This document shows, piece after piece, positions 24,743-31,822 of a stretch of 64,000 nucleotides of DNA. Within the stretch, counting starts at the first letter, position 1. Each line of letters begins with the position of its first letter. This DNA is from Kitasatospora azatica KCTC 9699 (GTDB lineage Bacteria; Actinomycetota; Actinomycetes; Streptomycetales; Streptomycetaceae), in contig NZ_JQMO01000003.1 of the NCBI RefSeq assembly GCF_000744785.1, positions 3,286,001 to 3,350,000 of the forward strand. Reading direction: 5' to 3'. The notes beneath the pieces are model-generated. The model was not told the DNA's origin. It worked only from the letters and a program-made list of their open reading frames with translations, and searched no databases. The position numbers and the translations under genes are program-made.

Positions 24743-26326
24743 TCAGGCGGCGGCGGCCTCAAGGGCGCCCTCGGCCGGCTGGCCCGCGCCGCGCAGCGGC
24801 AGGCCGCGCAGGAAGAGCGAGGCGGTGATGGAGACCAGGCTGATCACGGCGGCCCACAGGAAGACCGAGTGGATGCCGTTGGAGACGCCGTGGTGGATGA
24901 CGTTCTGGATCTCCGGCGGCAGGCCCTTCAGCTTCGCCGGGGTCAGCTGGGAGTTGTCGCCCGAGCCGGCCGGCAGGTGCGCCGCGGCCGTGGTCGACTT
25001 CATCTGGTTGGTGTAGATCGCGCCGAACAGCGCCACACCGAAGGAACCGCCGATGGTGCGGAAGAGCGTCGCGGTGGAGCTGGCCACGCCCATGTCCTTG
25101 AGCTCCACGCTGTTCTGGGCCACCAGCATGGTGATCTGCATCAGGAAGCCCATGCCGGCGCCGAGCACCGCCATGAAGCAGGCGGAGGTGAACCGGGTGG
25201 TGTCGGTGCCCATGGTGGAGAGCAGCAGCGAGCCGCCGCCCATCACGCAGGTGCCGATGATCGGGAAGATCCGGTACTTGCCGGTCTTGGTGACGTACTG
25301 GCCGACCACCAGCGAGACCACCAGCATGCCGAACATCATCGGCATCAGCAGCAGGCCGGAGTTGGTCGCGGAGGCGCCCTGCACGAGCTGCTGGTACTGC
25401 GGCAGGAAGGCCACCGCGCCGAACATCGCGAAACCGACGATGAAGCCGATGATCGAGACCATGCTGAAGTCGCGGTTGCGGAAGAGCGTCAGCGGCAGCA
25501 TCGGCTCCTCGACCCGCTGTTCCACGTAGCAGAAGCCGATCAGCGAGGCTGCGGCCAGCACGGCCAGGCCGATGATGTGCTTCGAGCCCCAGGCGTACTC
25601 GTTGCCGCCCCAGGTGGTGATGAGCACCAGCGAGGTGATGCCGATGGTGAGCAGCGCCGCGCCGAGGTAGTCGATCTTCGCGGTGGAGCGGACCTTGGGC
25701 AGGTGCAGGGTGGCGACCACCACGGCCAGCGCGACCGCACCCAGCGGCAGGTTGATGTAGAAGATCCAGTGCCAGCTGAAGTGGTCGGTGATGAAGCCGC
25801 CGAGCAGCGGGCCGCCGACGGTGGCCAGCGCCATCACGGCCGCGAACATGCCCTGGTACTTGCCGCGCTCGCGCGGCGAGACCAGCGCGCCCATGATCGA
25901 CATCACGCCGACCATCAGACCGCCGGCGCCCAGGCCCTGGATCGCCCGGAAGGCGATCATCTCGTTCATGTTCTGGGCGAGACCGGAGAGCGCCGAGCCG
26001 GCCAGGAAGATCACGATCGAGGTGAGGAAGGTCCCCTTGCGGCCGTACAGGTCGCCGAGCTTGCCCCAGATCGGGGTGGCCGCGGCGGTGGCCAGGGTGT
26101 ACGAGGTGACCACCCAGGAGAGGTGGTCGGCGCCGCCCAGGTCGCCGACGATGGTGGGCATCGCGGTGCCGACGATCAGGTTGTCGAGCATCGCGAGCAG
26201 CATCGTGATGACCAGCCCGATCATCACCAACCGAATTTCGCGCGCTGAGCGGGCTGGGCGCTGGTCGCCGCCCCCGTCGGCGGCGGGCGGGGTGTCCGCC
26301 GTCGCGTCGACCTGCTGTTGTGCCAT
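24743..26326 (-). CDS. DHA2-family MFS multidrug exporter (EmrB/QacA-like, 14 TM)
   Basis: A 527-aa drug:proton antiporter. About fourteen hydrophobic segments can be counted. Motif C-like VGGPLLGGFITDHFSWHWIF, motif A-like GKLGDLYGRKG and the opening LDNLIVGTAMPTIVGDL are characteristic of the EmrB/QacA branch. A soluble polar N-terminus of about 30 residues precedes TM1, and a loop near 430-465 lies between the last helices. AGGAG lies 7 nt before the ATG. It diverges from a TetR gene with a palindromic operator between them, the usual arrangement for substrate-induced efflux. Confidence 0.92.
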   Translation of the reverse strand: MAQQQVDATADTPPAADGGGDQRPARSAREIRLVMIGLVITMLLAMLDNLIVGTAMPTIVGDLGGADHLSWVVTSYTLATAAATPIWGKLGDLYGRKGTFLTSIVIFLAGSALSGLAQNMNEMIAFRAIQGLGAGGLMVGVMSIMGALVSPRERGKYQGMFAAVMALATVGGPLLGGFITDHFSWHWIFYINLPLGAVALAVVVATLHLPKVRSTAKIDYLGAALLTIGITSLVLITTWGGNEYAWGSKHIIGLAVLAAASLIGFCYVEQRVEEPMLPLTLFRNRDFSMVSIIGFIVGFAMFGAVAFLPQYQQLVQGASATNSGLLLMPMMFGMLVVSLVVGQYVTKTGKYRIFPIIGTCVMGGGSLLLSTMGTDTTRFTSACFMAVLGAGMGFLMQITMLVAQNSVELKDMGVASSTATLFRTIGGSFGVALFGAIYTNQMKSTTAAAHLPAGSGDNSQLTPAKLKGLPPEIQNVIHHGVSNGIHSVFLWAAVISLVSITASLFLRGLPLRGAGQPAEGALEAAAA

Positions 26327-26384
26327 GGTGCGTCTCCTGGAAGCGCGTGTGGTCCGCGTCTCGCGGCTCTGCTGTCTCTTGCTT

Positions 26385-26402
26385 ACTTGCCGACCGGCTA
26401 GT
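26385..26402. promoter_or_regulatory. Likely TetR operator in the exporter/regulator gap
   Basis: ACTTGCCG-AC-CGGCTAGT is an 18-bp palindrome with seven of eight arm positions matching, located 59 nt upstream of the exporter start and 98 nt upstream of the tetR start. It has the size and symmetry expected for a TetR-family dimer. Confidence 0.6.
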
Positions 26403-26500
26403 TGTTTCTCCGGAGGCACGGTAAGGTCTGCGTAAGCTGGCGTCAAGCCGATTTCGGCCGCGCCCCTCCTTCCGCAGCTAGCTAGGCAGGCCACGAAGCC

Positions 26501-27115
26501 ATGAGTACGACGCAGAGCCCCCGCAGCGACACCCGGGCGCGGATCATCGCGGTGGCGCTGGAGCTCTTCTCCGAGCAGGGGTACGAGAAGACCTCGCTGC
26601 GGGAGATCGCCGACCGGCTGGGCGTGACCAAGGCCGCGCTGTACTACCACTTCAAGACCAAGGACGACATCGTCCACGGCATCGTGGAGACGATGGCCGC
26701 GCCGATCGACGAGACCATCGCCTGGGGCGAGAAGCAGGACTGGTCTCCGGCGGTGCGCGACGAGCTGCTCCGCCGGTTCGCGGCGGGCATGGCCGAGCGG
26801 GCGCCGCTGCTGCGCTTCTTCCACGAGAACCAGCCGGCGCTGCGCGACTCGCCGGCCGGTCTGGAGTTCAAGGAGCGGATGATCAGGATGATCCGCCTGG
26901 TGCAGGGCCCGGGAGCCTCCTTCGAGGACCGGCTGCGCGCCACCATGGCGCTGTTCTCGGTGAACTCGGCCTTCTTCCTGCTCAAGCACGACCAGGAGGG
27001 CCACGACCGCGCCGAGCGGCCGCTGGGTGGCGCGGGCCGGGTGGACTCCGTGGAGGACGCGATGCGCGGGGCGCTCACGGTGGCGCTGGAGATCTCCCAG
27101 CTGATCAAGGGCTAG
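26501..27115 (+). CDS. TetR/AcrR family transcriptional regulator
   Basis: A 204-aa repressor. The N-terminal helix-turn-helix is clear: ARIIAVALELFSEQGYEKTS, LREIADRLGVTKAALYYHF (about 12-56). The remaining helices form the ligand-binding and dimerisation domain. Its divergence from the DHA2 exporter and the operator-like palindrome between them indicate it represses that exporter, and probably itself, until a drug or metabolite binds. It ends 27 nt before the convergent M23 peptidase gene. Confidence 0.92.
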   Translation: MSTTQSPRSDTRARIIAVALELFSEQGYEKTSLREIADRLGVTKAALYYHFKTKDDIVHGIVETMAAPIDETIAWGEKQDWSPAVRDELLRRFAAGMAERAPLLRFFHENQPALRDSPAGLEFKERMIRMIRLVQGPGASFEDRLRATMALFSVNSAFFLLKHDQEGHDRAERPLGGAGRVDSVEDAMRGALTVALEISQLIKG

Positions 27116-27141
27116 CGGGCTCCCGGTCGGCAGGCCCTCGG

Positions 27142-28131
27142 TCAGAGGCCGGTCACACCCCGGGCGGTGAGGTAGGCCACCGGGTCGACCACCGCGCCGT
27201 AGCGGTCGGCGGTGCGGATCTCGAAGTGCAGGTGCGGGCCGGTGGCGTTGCCGGTGCTGCCGGAGGCGCCGATCCGCTGACCCGCCGTCACCTGCTGGCC
27301 GGCGCGCACCGCCAGCTGCGACAGGTGCGCGTACTGCGCGAAGTGGCCGTCCGGCAGGCGCAGCACCACCTCGTTGCCGTAGGCGCCGTCCCAGCCCGCC
27401 GAGACCACCGAGGCGTTGCCGACGGCGAGCAGCGGGGTGCCGGAGTTCACCGCGAAGTCCACACCGGTGTGGTACCCGGCCGCGTAGCCGCGGTCCGGGC
27501 GCCCGTAGGGGTTGCTGATCGGCGCGCCGGGCGCGGGAGCCGACCAGGCCGGCTGAGCGGGCGCCGGGGCCGGGGCTGGGGCCGGAGTCGGCGCGGGTGC
27601 GGGGGTAGCAGCGGGCGCGGCAGCCGGCGACGGAGCGACTGCCGGGGCCGCAGCCGCAGCCGGCACGTCGGGCGCCAGGTTCGCCGCCACCGCCACCGCC
27701 TGCTGCGAGGCATGGGCGCCGCCGGGCATCCGGTACGAGGTCGGCGCCGCCACCTCCACCAGGTTCCGCGCCGGCCCCGACCCGTGCGGCGCGGTGAAGG
27801 CCGAGCTGCCGGGGGTGGTGGGCCGCACCGTCTGGGCCGCCGCACTGCCGGGCACCGCTGCCAGCGCCAGGCCGAGCAGCAGCGCCCCGGCCGCCGCCGA
27901 GGTCACCGCCTTGTGCCGGTGCGGCCCGGCGAAGACCGCGTACGGGTCCAGCCGGGGCAGCTGCAGCGGCCGGCTCGGCCACAGCTCCAGCCGGGGCAGT
28001 TGGAGCGGGCGGCTCAGGCGGAGCGGGAACGGTACGGCCAGGGGCAGGCGCGGCCGGGCGTGCCGGCCGTGGCCGCCACGCAGCCGGGCGAGCGTGTGCA
28101 GGCCGCGCTGAAGACTGGGACGGGACGCCAT
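27142..28131 (-). CDS. M23 family metallopeptidase (peptidoglycan hydrolase)
   Basis: A 329-aa LytM-type endopeptidase that cuts peptidoglycan cross-bridges. The C-terminal domain has the Zn ligands in HTGVD and in GPHLHFEIR. The N-terminal layout is odd: about 90 residues precede the hydrophobic export segment (AAAGALLLGLALAAVPGSAAAQ), and they include a near-perfect repeat, SRPLQLPRLE / SRPLQLPRLD. An Ala/Pro linker (about 185-225) joins the two parts. The ATG at 28131 has GGAG 8 nt upstream; a GTG at 28143 is the alternative. The long pre-signal region could mean membrane retention, or a mis-set start further downstream. Confidence 0.88.
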   Translation of the reverse strand: MASRPSLQRGLHTLARLRGGHGRHARPRLPLAVPFPLRLSRPLQLPRLELWPSRPLQLPRLDPYAVFAGPHRHKAVTSAAAGALLLGLALAAVPGSAAAQTVRPTTPGSSAFTAPHGSGPARNLVEVAAPTSYRMPGGAHASQQAVAVAANLAPDVPAAAAAPAVAPSPAAAPAATPAPAPTPAPAPAPAPAQPAWSAPAPGAPISNPYGRPDRGYAAGYHTGVDFAVNSGTPLLAVGNASVVSAGWDGAYGNEVVLRLPDGHFAQYAHLSQLAVRAGQQVTAGQRIGASGSTGNATGPHLHFEIRTADRYGAVVDPVAYLTARGVTGL

Positions 28132-28457
28132 GGAGTGCTCCACCTCGCAGCGATCGGACCAGCGTGCCGTTGGGCGAGCGCACTGGGCGGGGACCAGACA
28201 GATGTAACCGTCCGCGAGCCGGTAGCGAAATCCGATGACCTACTACGGCGTGTAGTGCGAAGCATCCAAGAATTCCAGCCGATCGGCGGATTGATCCGCT
28301 GAGCCCACTTGTCCGACCGGTTTTCGGCCTACTACCACCGCTCGTATCAGTCCCACGCGCTGTGACCAGTACCACCGGCCACAGCATTCCCAACCCGTTC
28401 TCCGCGGGAGCTGTCACGGCCATTCCCGCCGACCGGCGCCGGGCGGACCATCAGGGG
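28132..28457. other. Divergent intergenic region, M23 peptidase / PLP lyase
   Basis: 326 nt without a gene. Two small inverted repeats stand out: ACTAC-ggcgt-GTAGT (28242-28256), resembling the TACTAC/GTAGTA operators of actinobacterial BlaI-type repressors, and GCGGAT-TG-ATCCGC (28286-28299). I looked for the c-di-AMP (ydaO) riboswitch often found before such hydrolases and saw no match. Confidence 0.45.
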
Positions 28458-29642
28458 ATGACCGACGAATCGAACCTCCCCACCGAGTCCGGTCCCACCC
28501 CCGAGGACCGCCGCTTCGCCCTGTGGCGCTCGGCCCGCCGGATCCTCTCCGGCCCACGACCCGTCACCCTGCACGAGCGCCTGGCCGAACTCGGCGCCGA
28601 CGCCCGCAGCTGCGTCGGCCCCGGCGAGCGGCCGGACTTCTACGGGGACGCGGTGGTCGCCGCGCTGGAGCAGCGGGTGGCCGACCTGCTCGGCAAGCCC
28701 GCCGCGGTCTTCTTCCCGACCGGCACCATGGCCCAGCAGGTGGCGCTGCGCTGCTGGGCCCGACGGCGCGGCTCCCGGGTGGTGGCCGGCCATCCGCTGG
28801 CCCACCTGGAGACCCACGAGCGCCGCGCCTACACCCGGCTCACCGGACTGGACACCGTCTGGCCCACCGTCGCCCCGCGGCTGCCCACCGCCGCCGAACT
28901 GCGCGCCTTCGACGAGCCCTACGGCGTGCTGATGCTCGAACTGCCGCTGCGTGCGGCCGGTTTCGTGCTGCCCGGCTGGAACGATCTGGTCGAGCTGGTG
29001 GCCACCGCCCGCGCCGCCGGGGCGCCGGTGCACCTGGACGGCGCCCGGCTCTGGGAGTCGGCGGTGCACTACGGCCGTCCGCTGCCGGAACTCGCCGCCC
29101 TGGGCGACTCGGTCTACGTCTCCTTCTACAAGGCGCTGGGCGGGATCAGCGGCGCCGCGCTGGCCGGCCCGGCCGAGCTGGTGGCCGAGGCCAGGACCTG
29201 GCGCCACCGCTACGGCGGCCTGCTCTACCAGCAGTGGCCCGCCGCGCTCTCGGCGCTCGGCTCGCTGAGTCGCGAACTGCCCCGGTTGCCGGGCTACCTG
29301 AGCCAGGCCCAGGTGCTGGCCGACGGCCTGCGGCAGGCACTCGGGACGCTTTCCGGCGGCCGGATCCACCCCGACCCGCCGCAGACCCACCAGTTCCAGC
29401 TCTGGCTGCCGTACCCGGCCGAGCTGCTCACCGAGGCGAGCCTGCGCCACGCCGAGCAGACCGGGGACGGGCTCTTCGGGACCTGGTGGGAGAACAGAAT
29501 TCCCGGTTTGTCGATGACCGAGATATCGGCACTGAGTCCGTCGTTGATCTGGACCGCGGACCAAGTCGCGGGCTCCGTCGAGGTATTCCTGGCCGAAGTC
29601 GGGAAAATGGTGGACGGTAAGGGACCGGCTCGGGCCGGATGA
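28458..29642 (+). CDS. Threonine aldolase / beta-eliminating lyase family PLP enzyme
   Basis: A 394-aa fold-type I PLP enzyme. The lysine that binds PLP is in VSFYKALGGISGA, and HLDGARLWESAVHYG carries the Asp that contacts the pyridine nitrogen. The order of motifs (PTGTMAQQVALRCWARR, HLETHERRAY) fits the low-specificity threonine aldolase / aromatic beta-lyase group, which cleaves beta-hydroxy amino acids to glycine and an aldehyde. The ATG at 28458 follows CAGGGG closely. The true substrate is not evident. Confidence 0.85.
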   Translation: MTDESNLPTESGPTPEDRRFALWRSARRILSGPRPVTLHERLAELGADARSCVGPGERPDFYGDAVVAALEQRVADLLGKPAAVFFPTGTMAQQVALRCWARRRGSRVVAGHPLAHLETHERRAYTRLTGLDTVWPTVAPRLPTAAELRAFDEPYGVLMLELPLRAAGFVLPGWNDLVELVATARAAGAPVHLDGARLWESAVHYGRPLPELAALGDSVYVSFYKALGGISGAALAGPAELVAEARTWRHRYGGLLYQQWPAALSALGSLSRELPRLPGYLSQAQVLADGLRQALGTLSGGRIHPDPPQTHQFQLWLPYPAELLTEASLRHAEQTGDGLFGTWWENRIPGLSMTEISALSPSLIWTADQVAGSVEVFLAEVGKMVDGKGPARAG

Positions 29643-29715
29643 TGGCCCGAAAACAGGTCTTTCATAGACCGTGGCGGCAGGCTCGTCGCGTAGCCACGAC
29701 AGAAGGCGGTAGGAG

Positions 29716-30585
29716 ATGGCGACCGAGAGCACGGGCTGGGAGGAGTGGCCGGTCCAGGTGTCCGAGCCGGCCGGTCGCGATCTGCGTGCCGCCCTGGCCC
29801 GTGGCACCGGACCGGCCGGGCGGGCCGGTGCGCTGATCGCCGCGGCCGAGGCCGCCGCCCTGCTGGCCGACCGCTCGGTGCCGGCGCTGCCGGCCGAGGC
29901 CGAACTCACCAAGGCGGTGCTCGCCGTGACGCTGCCTCAGTTGATCGCGCCAGGGCTGCCGTTGGCCGACGTCCAGCCGCTGGTCGGGCACTTCCCGCAA
30001 CTGGTACGGGGGTTCGCCGCCGAGCTGGTGGACCGGGACGGTCTGGCGGCGGCCGTGCTGGGCCGACCGGCGGCCGACCCCTCGGGTCCGCTGCCCGCCC
30101 GCGGCTGCGCCCAGTCCACCCGCAGCTGCGCCCAGTCCACCCGCGGCTGCAGCGCGGTGCAGGCCCTGCCAGGCCTGTTACGCACCCTGCCGGGGCGCGG
30201 CGCGCCCCGGCAGGTGCTGGACGGCGCCACCGCGTTGCTGGCCGCCGGCGACGAGCTGCACCGCCGGATGGCCGAGACCCGCTCGGCAGCCGAAACCGCC
30301 GCCCGCCCGCTGGCCGAGGCGTACGGCACGCTCTACGCCGGCGCCGCCGCCCTGCACCTGTGGGCCGCGTACGCCGAAGCCCGGGCCGCGCACCCGCTCT
30401 GGGCGCAGGCCGGCTGGCTGCGGGCGGTGCTGGCCGAGTTGGCGGTGCGGCTGGCCGGCCAGCTGGGCGAGCCCGTCCCGTACCCCGTCGAGGCCTTGGA
30501 CGGCCGCCGCTACGGCGCGCTAATGGCGCTCGCCGCCCGGACGCACGCCCCGCTGACGCCGTTCGGGAGCCCGAAACAGCCGTAG
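29716..30585 (+). CDS. Hypothetical Ala-rich helical protein with Cys heptad repeats
   Basis: I do not recognise this 289-aa protein with confidence. It is almost wholly helical and Ala/Leu-rich, and parts (LHLWAAYAEARAAHPLW, ELHRRMAETRSAAETAARPLAEAYG) recall the C-terminal helical bundle of acyl-CoA dehydrogenase-like proteins, but no catalytic base or FAD contact can be identified. The middle carries a 7-residue repeat, RGCAQST-RSCAQST-RGCSAV, generated by a 21-bp tandem repeat. It starts 73 nt after the PLP lyase on the same strand and may share its transcript. Confidence 0.7.
   Translation: MATESTGWEEWPVQVSEPAGRDLRAALARGTGPAGRAGALIAAAEAAALLADRSVPALPAEAELTKAVLAVTLPQLIAPGLPLADVQPLVGHFPQLVRGFAAELVDRDGLAAAVLGRPAADPSGPLPARGCAQSTRSCAQSTRGCSAVQALPGLLRTLPGRGAPRQVLDGATALLAAGDELHRRMAETRSAAETAARPLAEAYGTLYAGAAALHLWAAYAEARAAHPLWAQAGWLRAVLAELAVRLAGQLGEPVPYPVEALDGRRYGALMALAARTHAPLTPFGSPKQP
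30100..30154 (+). repeat. 21-bp in-frame tandem repeat
   Basis: Two nearly identical 21-bp units (30100-30120 and 30121-30141, one base different) and a partial third, inside the helical hypothetical gene. Being a multiple of three, it adds seven residues per unit without breaking the frame. Confidence 0.85.
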
Positions 30586-30676
30586 CGGTGACGTCCGGAC
30601 AGACAGCGCGGACGGACGGCGGGCGGTGGCAGCCCCACGCCGCCACCGCCCACCGCCCACCGCCCGCGCCCGTCGT

Positions 30677-31435
30677 TCAGACCAACTGGTGCGGCATCAG
30701 GGTCCGGACCTCGCCGCTGAGGATCGCCTCGTAGGTGCGCACCAGCAACCGCCCCGGCTCCACCCCGAGTTCGTCGACCAGGATGCGGCGCCCGTCCCGG
30801 AACAGCGACATCGCCTCGGCCTGCCGCTCGGAGCGGTAGAGCGCGGTCATCAGCAGGGCCCGGAACCGCTCGCGCATCGGGTGCCGGGAGACCAGCCGGG
30901 TCAGCTCAGGGATCAGCTGCCGGTGCCGGCCGAGGATCAACTCCGCCTCGATCCGGCCCTCCAACGCCTCCAGCCTGGCCTCCTCCAGGCTCGGCCGCTC
31001 GGCCTCGACGAGCTGCTCGGTGGTGTCGGCCAGTGCCTCGCCCCGCCACAACGCCAGCGCCCGGGTCAGCTGCTCGGCCGCCCGGGCGTACTCCTGGGCT
31101 CGCAGTGCGGCCAGCCCGTCCCTGGTCCGGTGCGCGAACTCCACGTGGTCGCAGGGGACTTCCTCGGCCAGCAGGCGGTAGCCGGCGCGGCTGCGGAGCA
31201 GCGGGGTGTGCGGGTCGAGCCGGCGGCGGATCCGCGAGGCGTAGGTGTGGATCTGTGCGGCCGCGGTGTTCGGTGGGCTCTGGTCCCAGAGCAGCCGGCT
31301 CAGGTACTCGTCGGAGACCGCGCGGCCGCCGGCCACCACCAGTGCGGCGAAGGTGGTGCGCTGCTTGGTGCCGCCGAGGGCGTCCTCCTGCCCCGCGGCC
31401 CAGATCTGGACCGGTCCGAGGATCCGGTACTCCAT
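30677..31435 (-). CDS. SARP family transcriptional regulator (short)
   Basis: A 252-aa Streptomyces antibiotic regulatory protein. A winged helix-turn-helix of OmpR type (about 1-95: MEYRILGPVQIWAAG, QRTTFAALVVAGGRAVSDEYL, IRRRLDPHTPLLRSRAGYRL) is followed by the bacterial transcriptional activation domain (about 100-245), ending ILVDELGVEPGRLLVRTYEAIL. SARPs usually activate biosynthetic genes by binding heptamer direct repeats, but no antibiotic cluster is adjacent. It diverges from the large AfsR-like gene across 387 nt. Confidence 0.9.
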   Translation of the reverse strand: MEYRILGPVQIWAAGQEDALGGTKQRTTFAALVVAGGRAVSDEYLSRLLWDQSPPNTAAAQIHTYASRIRRRLDPHTPLLRSRAGYRLLAEEVPCDHVEFAHRTRDGLAALRAQEYARAAEQLTRALALWRGEALADTTEQLVEAERPSLEEARLEALEGRIEAELILGRHRQLIPELTRLVSRHPMRERFRALLMTALYRSERQAEAMSLFRDGRRILVDELGVEPGRLLVRTYEAILSGEVRTLMPHQLV

Positions 31436-31822
31436 GGTCTCGCCTGCCCTCCTGCTGGTCGTGGGCCCGCCACGGGCCCAGGCAACACCGTGAAGATTAG
31501 GTAGTTCTCACATCGGCCGGTTATTGCCTCGATATCGGCTGCTGACCTGGCACTTCGAAAGCCGGGCGGTGCCGGTGCGTCCCAACTGGGAGGGTTCGCG
31601 TGCGATCACTCGGTTCTGACGAGTAATCAGGCATCACAAGGACTAGGAAGAACATCCGCACCGGGTGGAGACGCTTCACAGGATTCGCCGTTGCACTGCC
31701 CCTCCCGCTGACCTTGACCTCACGTAGTCTGGGCGCCGCCGCTCCCCGCCACCGTTCGGGCACCGAGAACACTTCGAGAGCCATGGCGCAGGGGTCGTCG
31801 CAGCGATGCTTCGGGGGGAATT
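31436..31822. other. Divergent intergenic region between two SARP genes
   Basis: 387 nt without a gene. An 8-bp perfect palindrome, TGGGCCCG-CCA-CGGGCCCA (31462-31480), would form a hairpin in the leader of the short SARP. Near the other end, tandem TGACCT-TGACCT (31709-31720) is followed by TAGTCT (31725-31730), a possible activator site and -10 for the large regulator. The central 120 nt are richer in A/T than the surroundings. Confidence 0.45.

Noticed and set aside
28132..28350. c-di-AMP (ydaO) riboswitch before the M23 peptidase
   Set aside because: The minus-strand leader lacks the conserved ydaO motifs; only small unrelated inverted repeats are visible.
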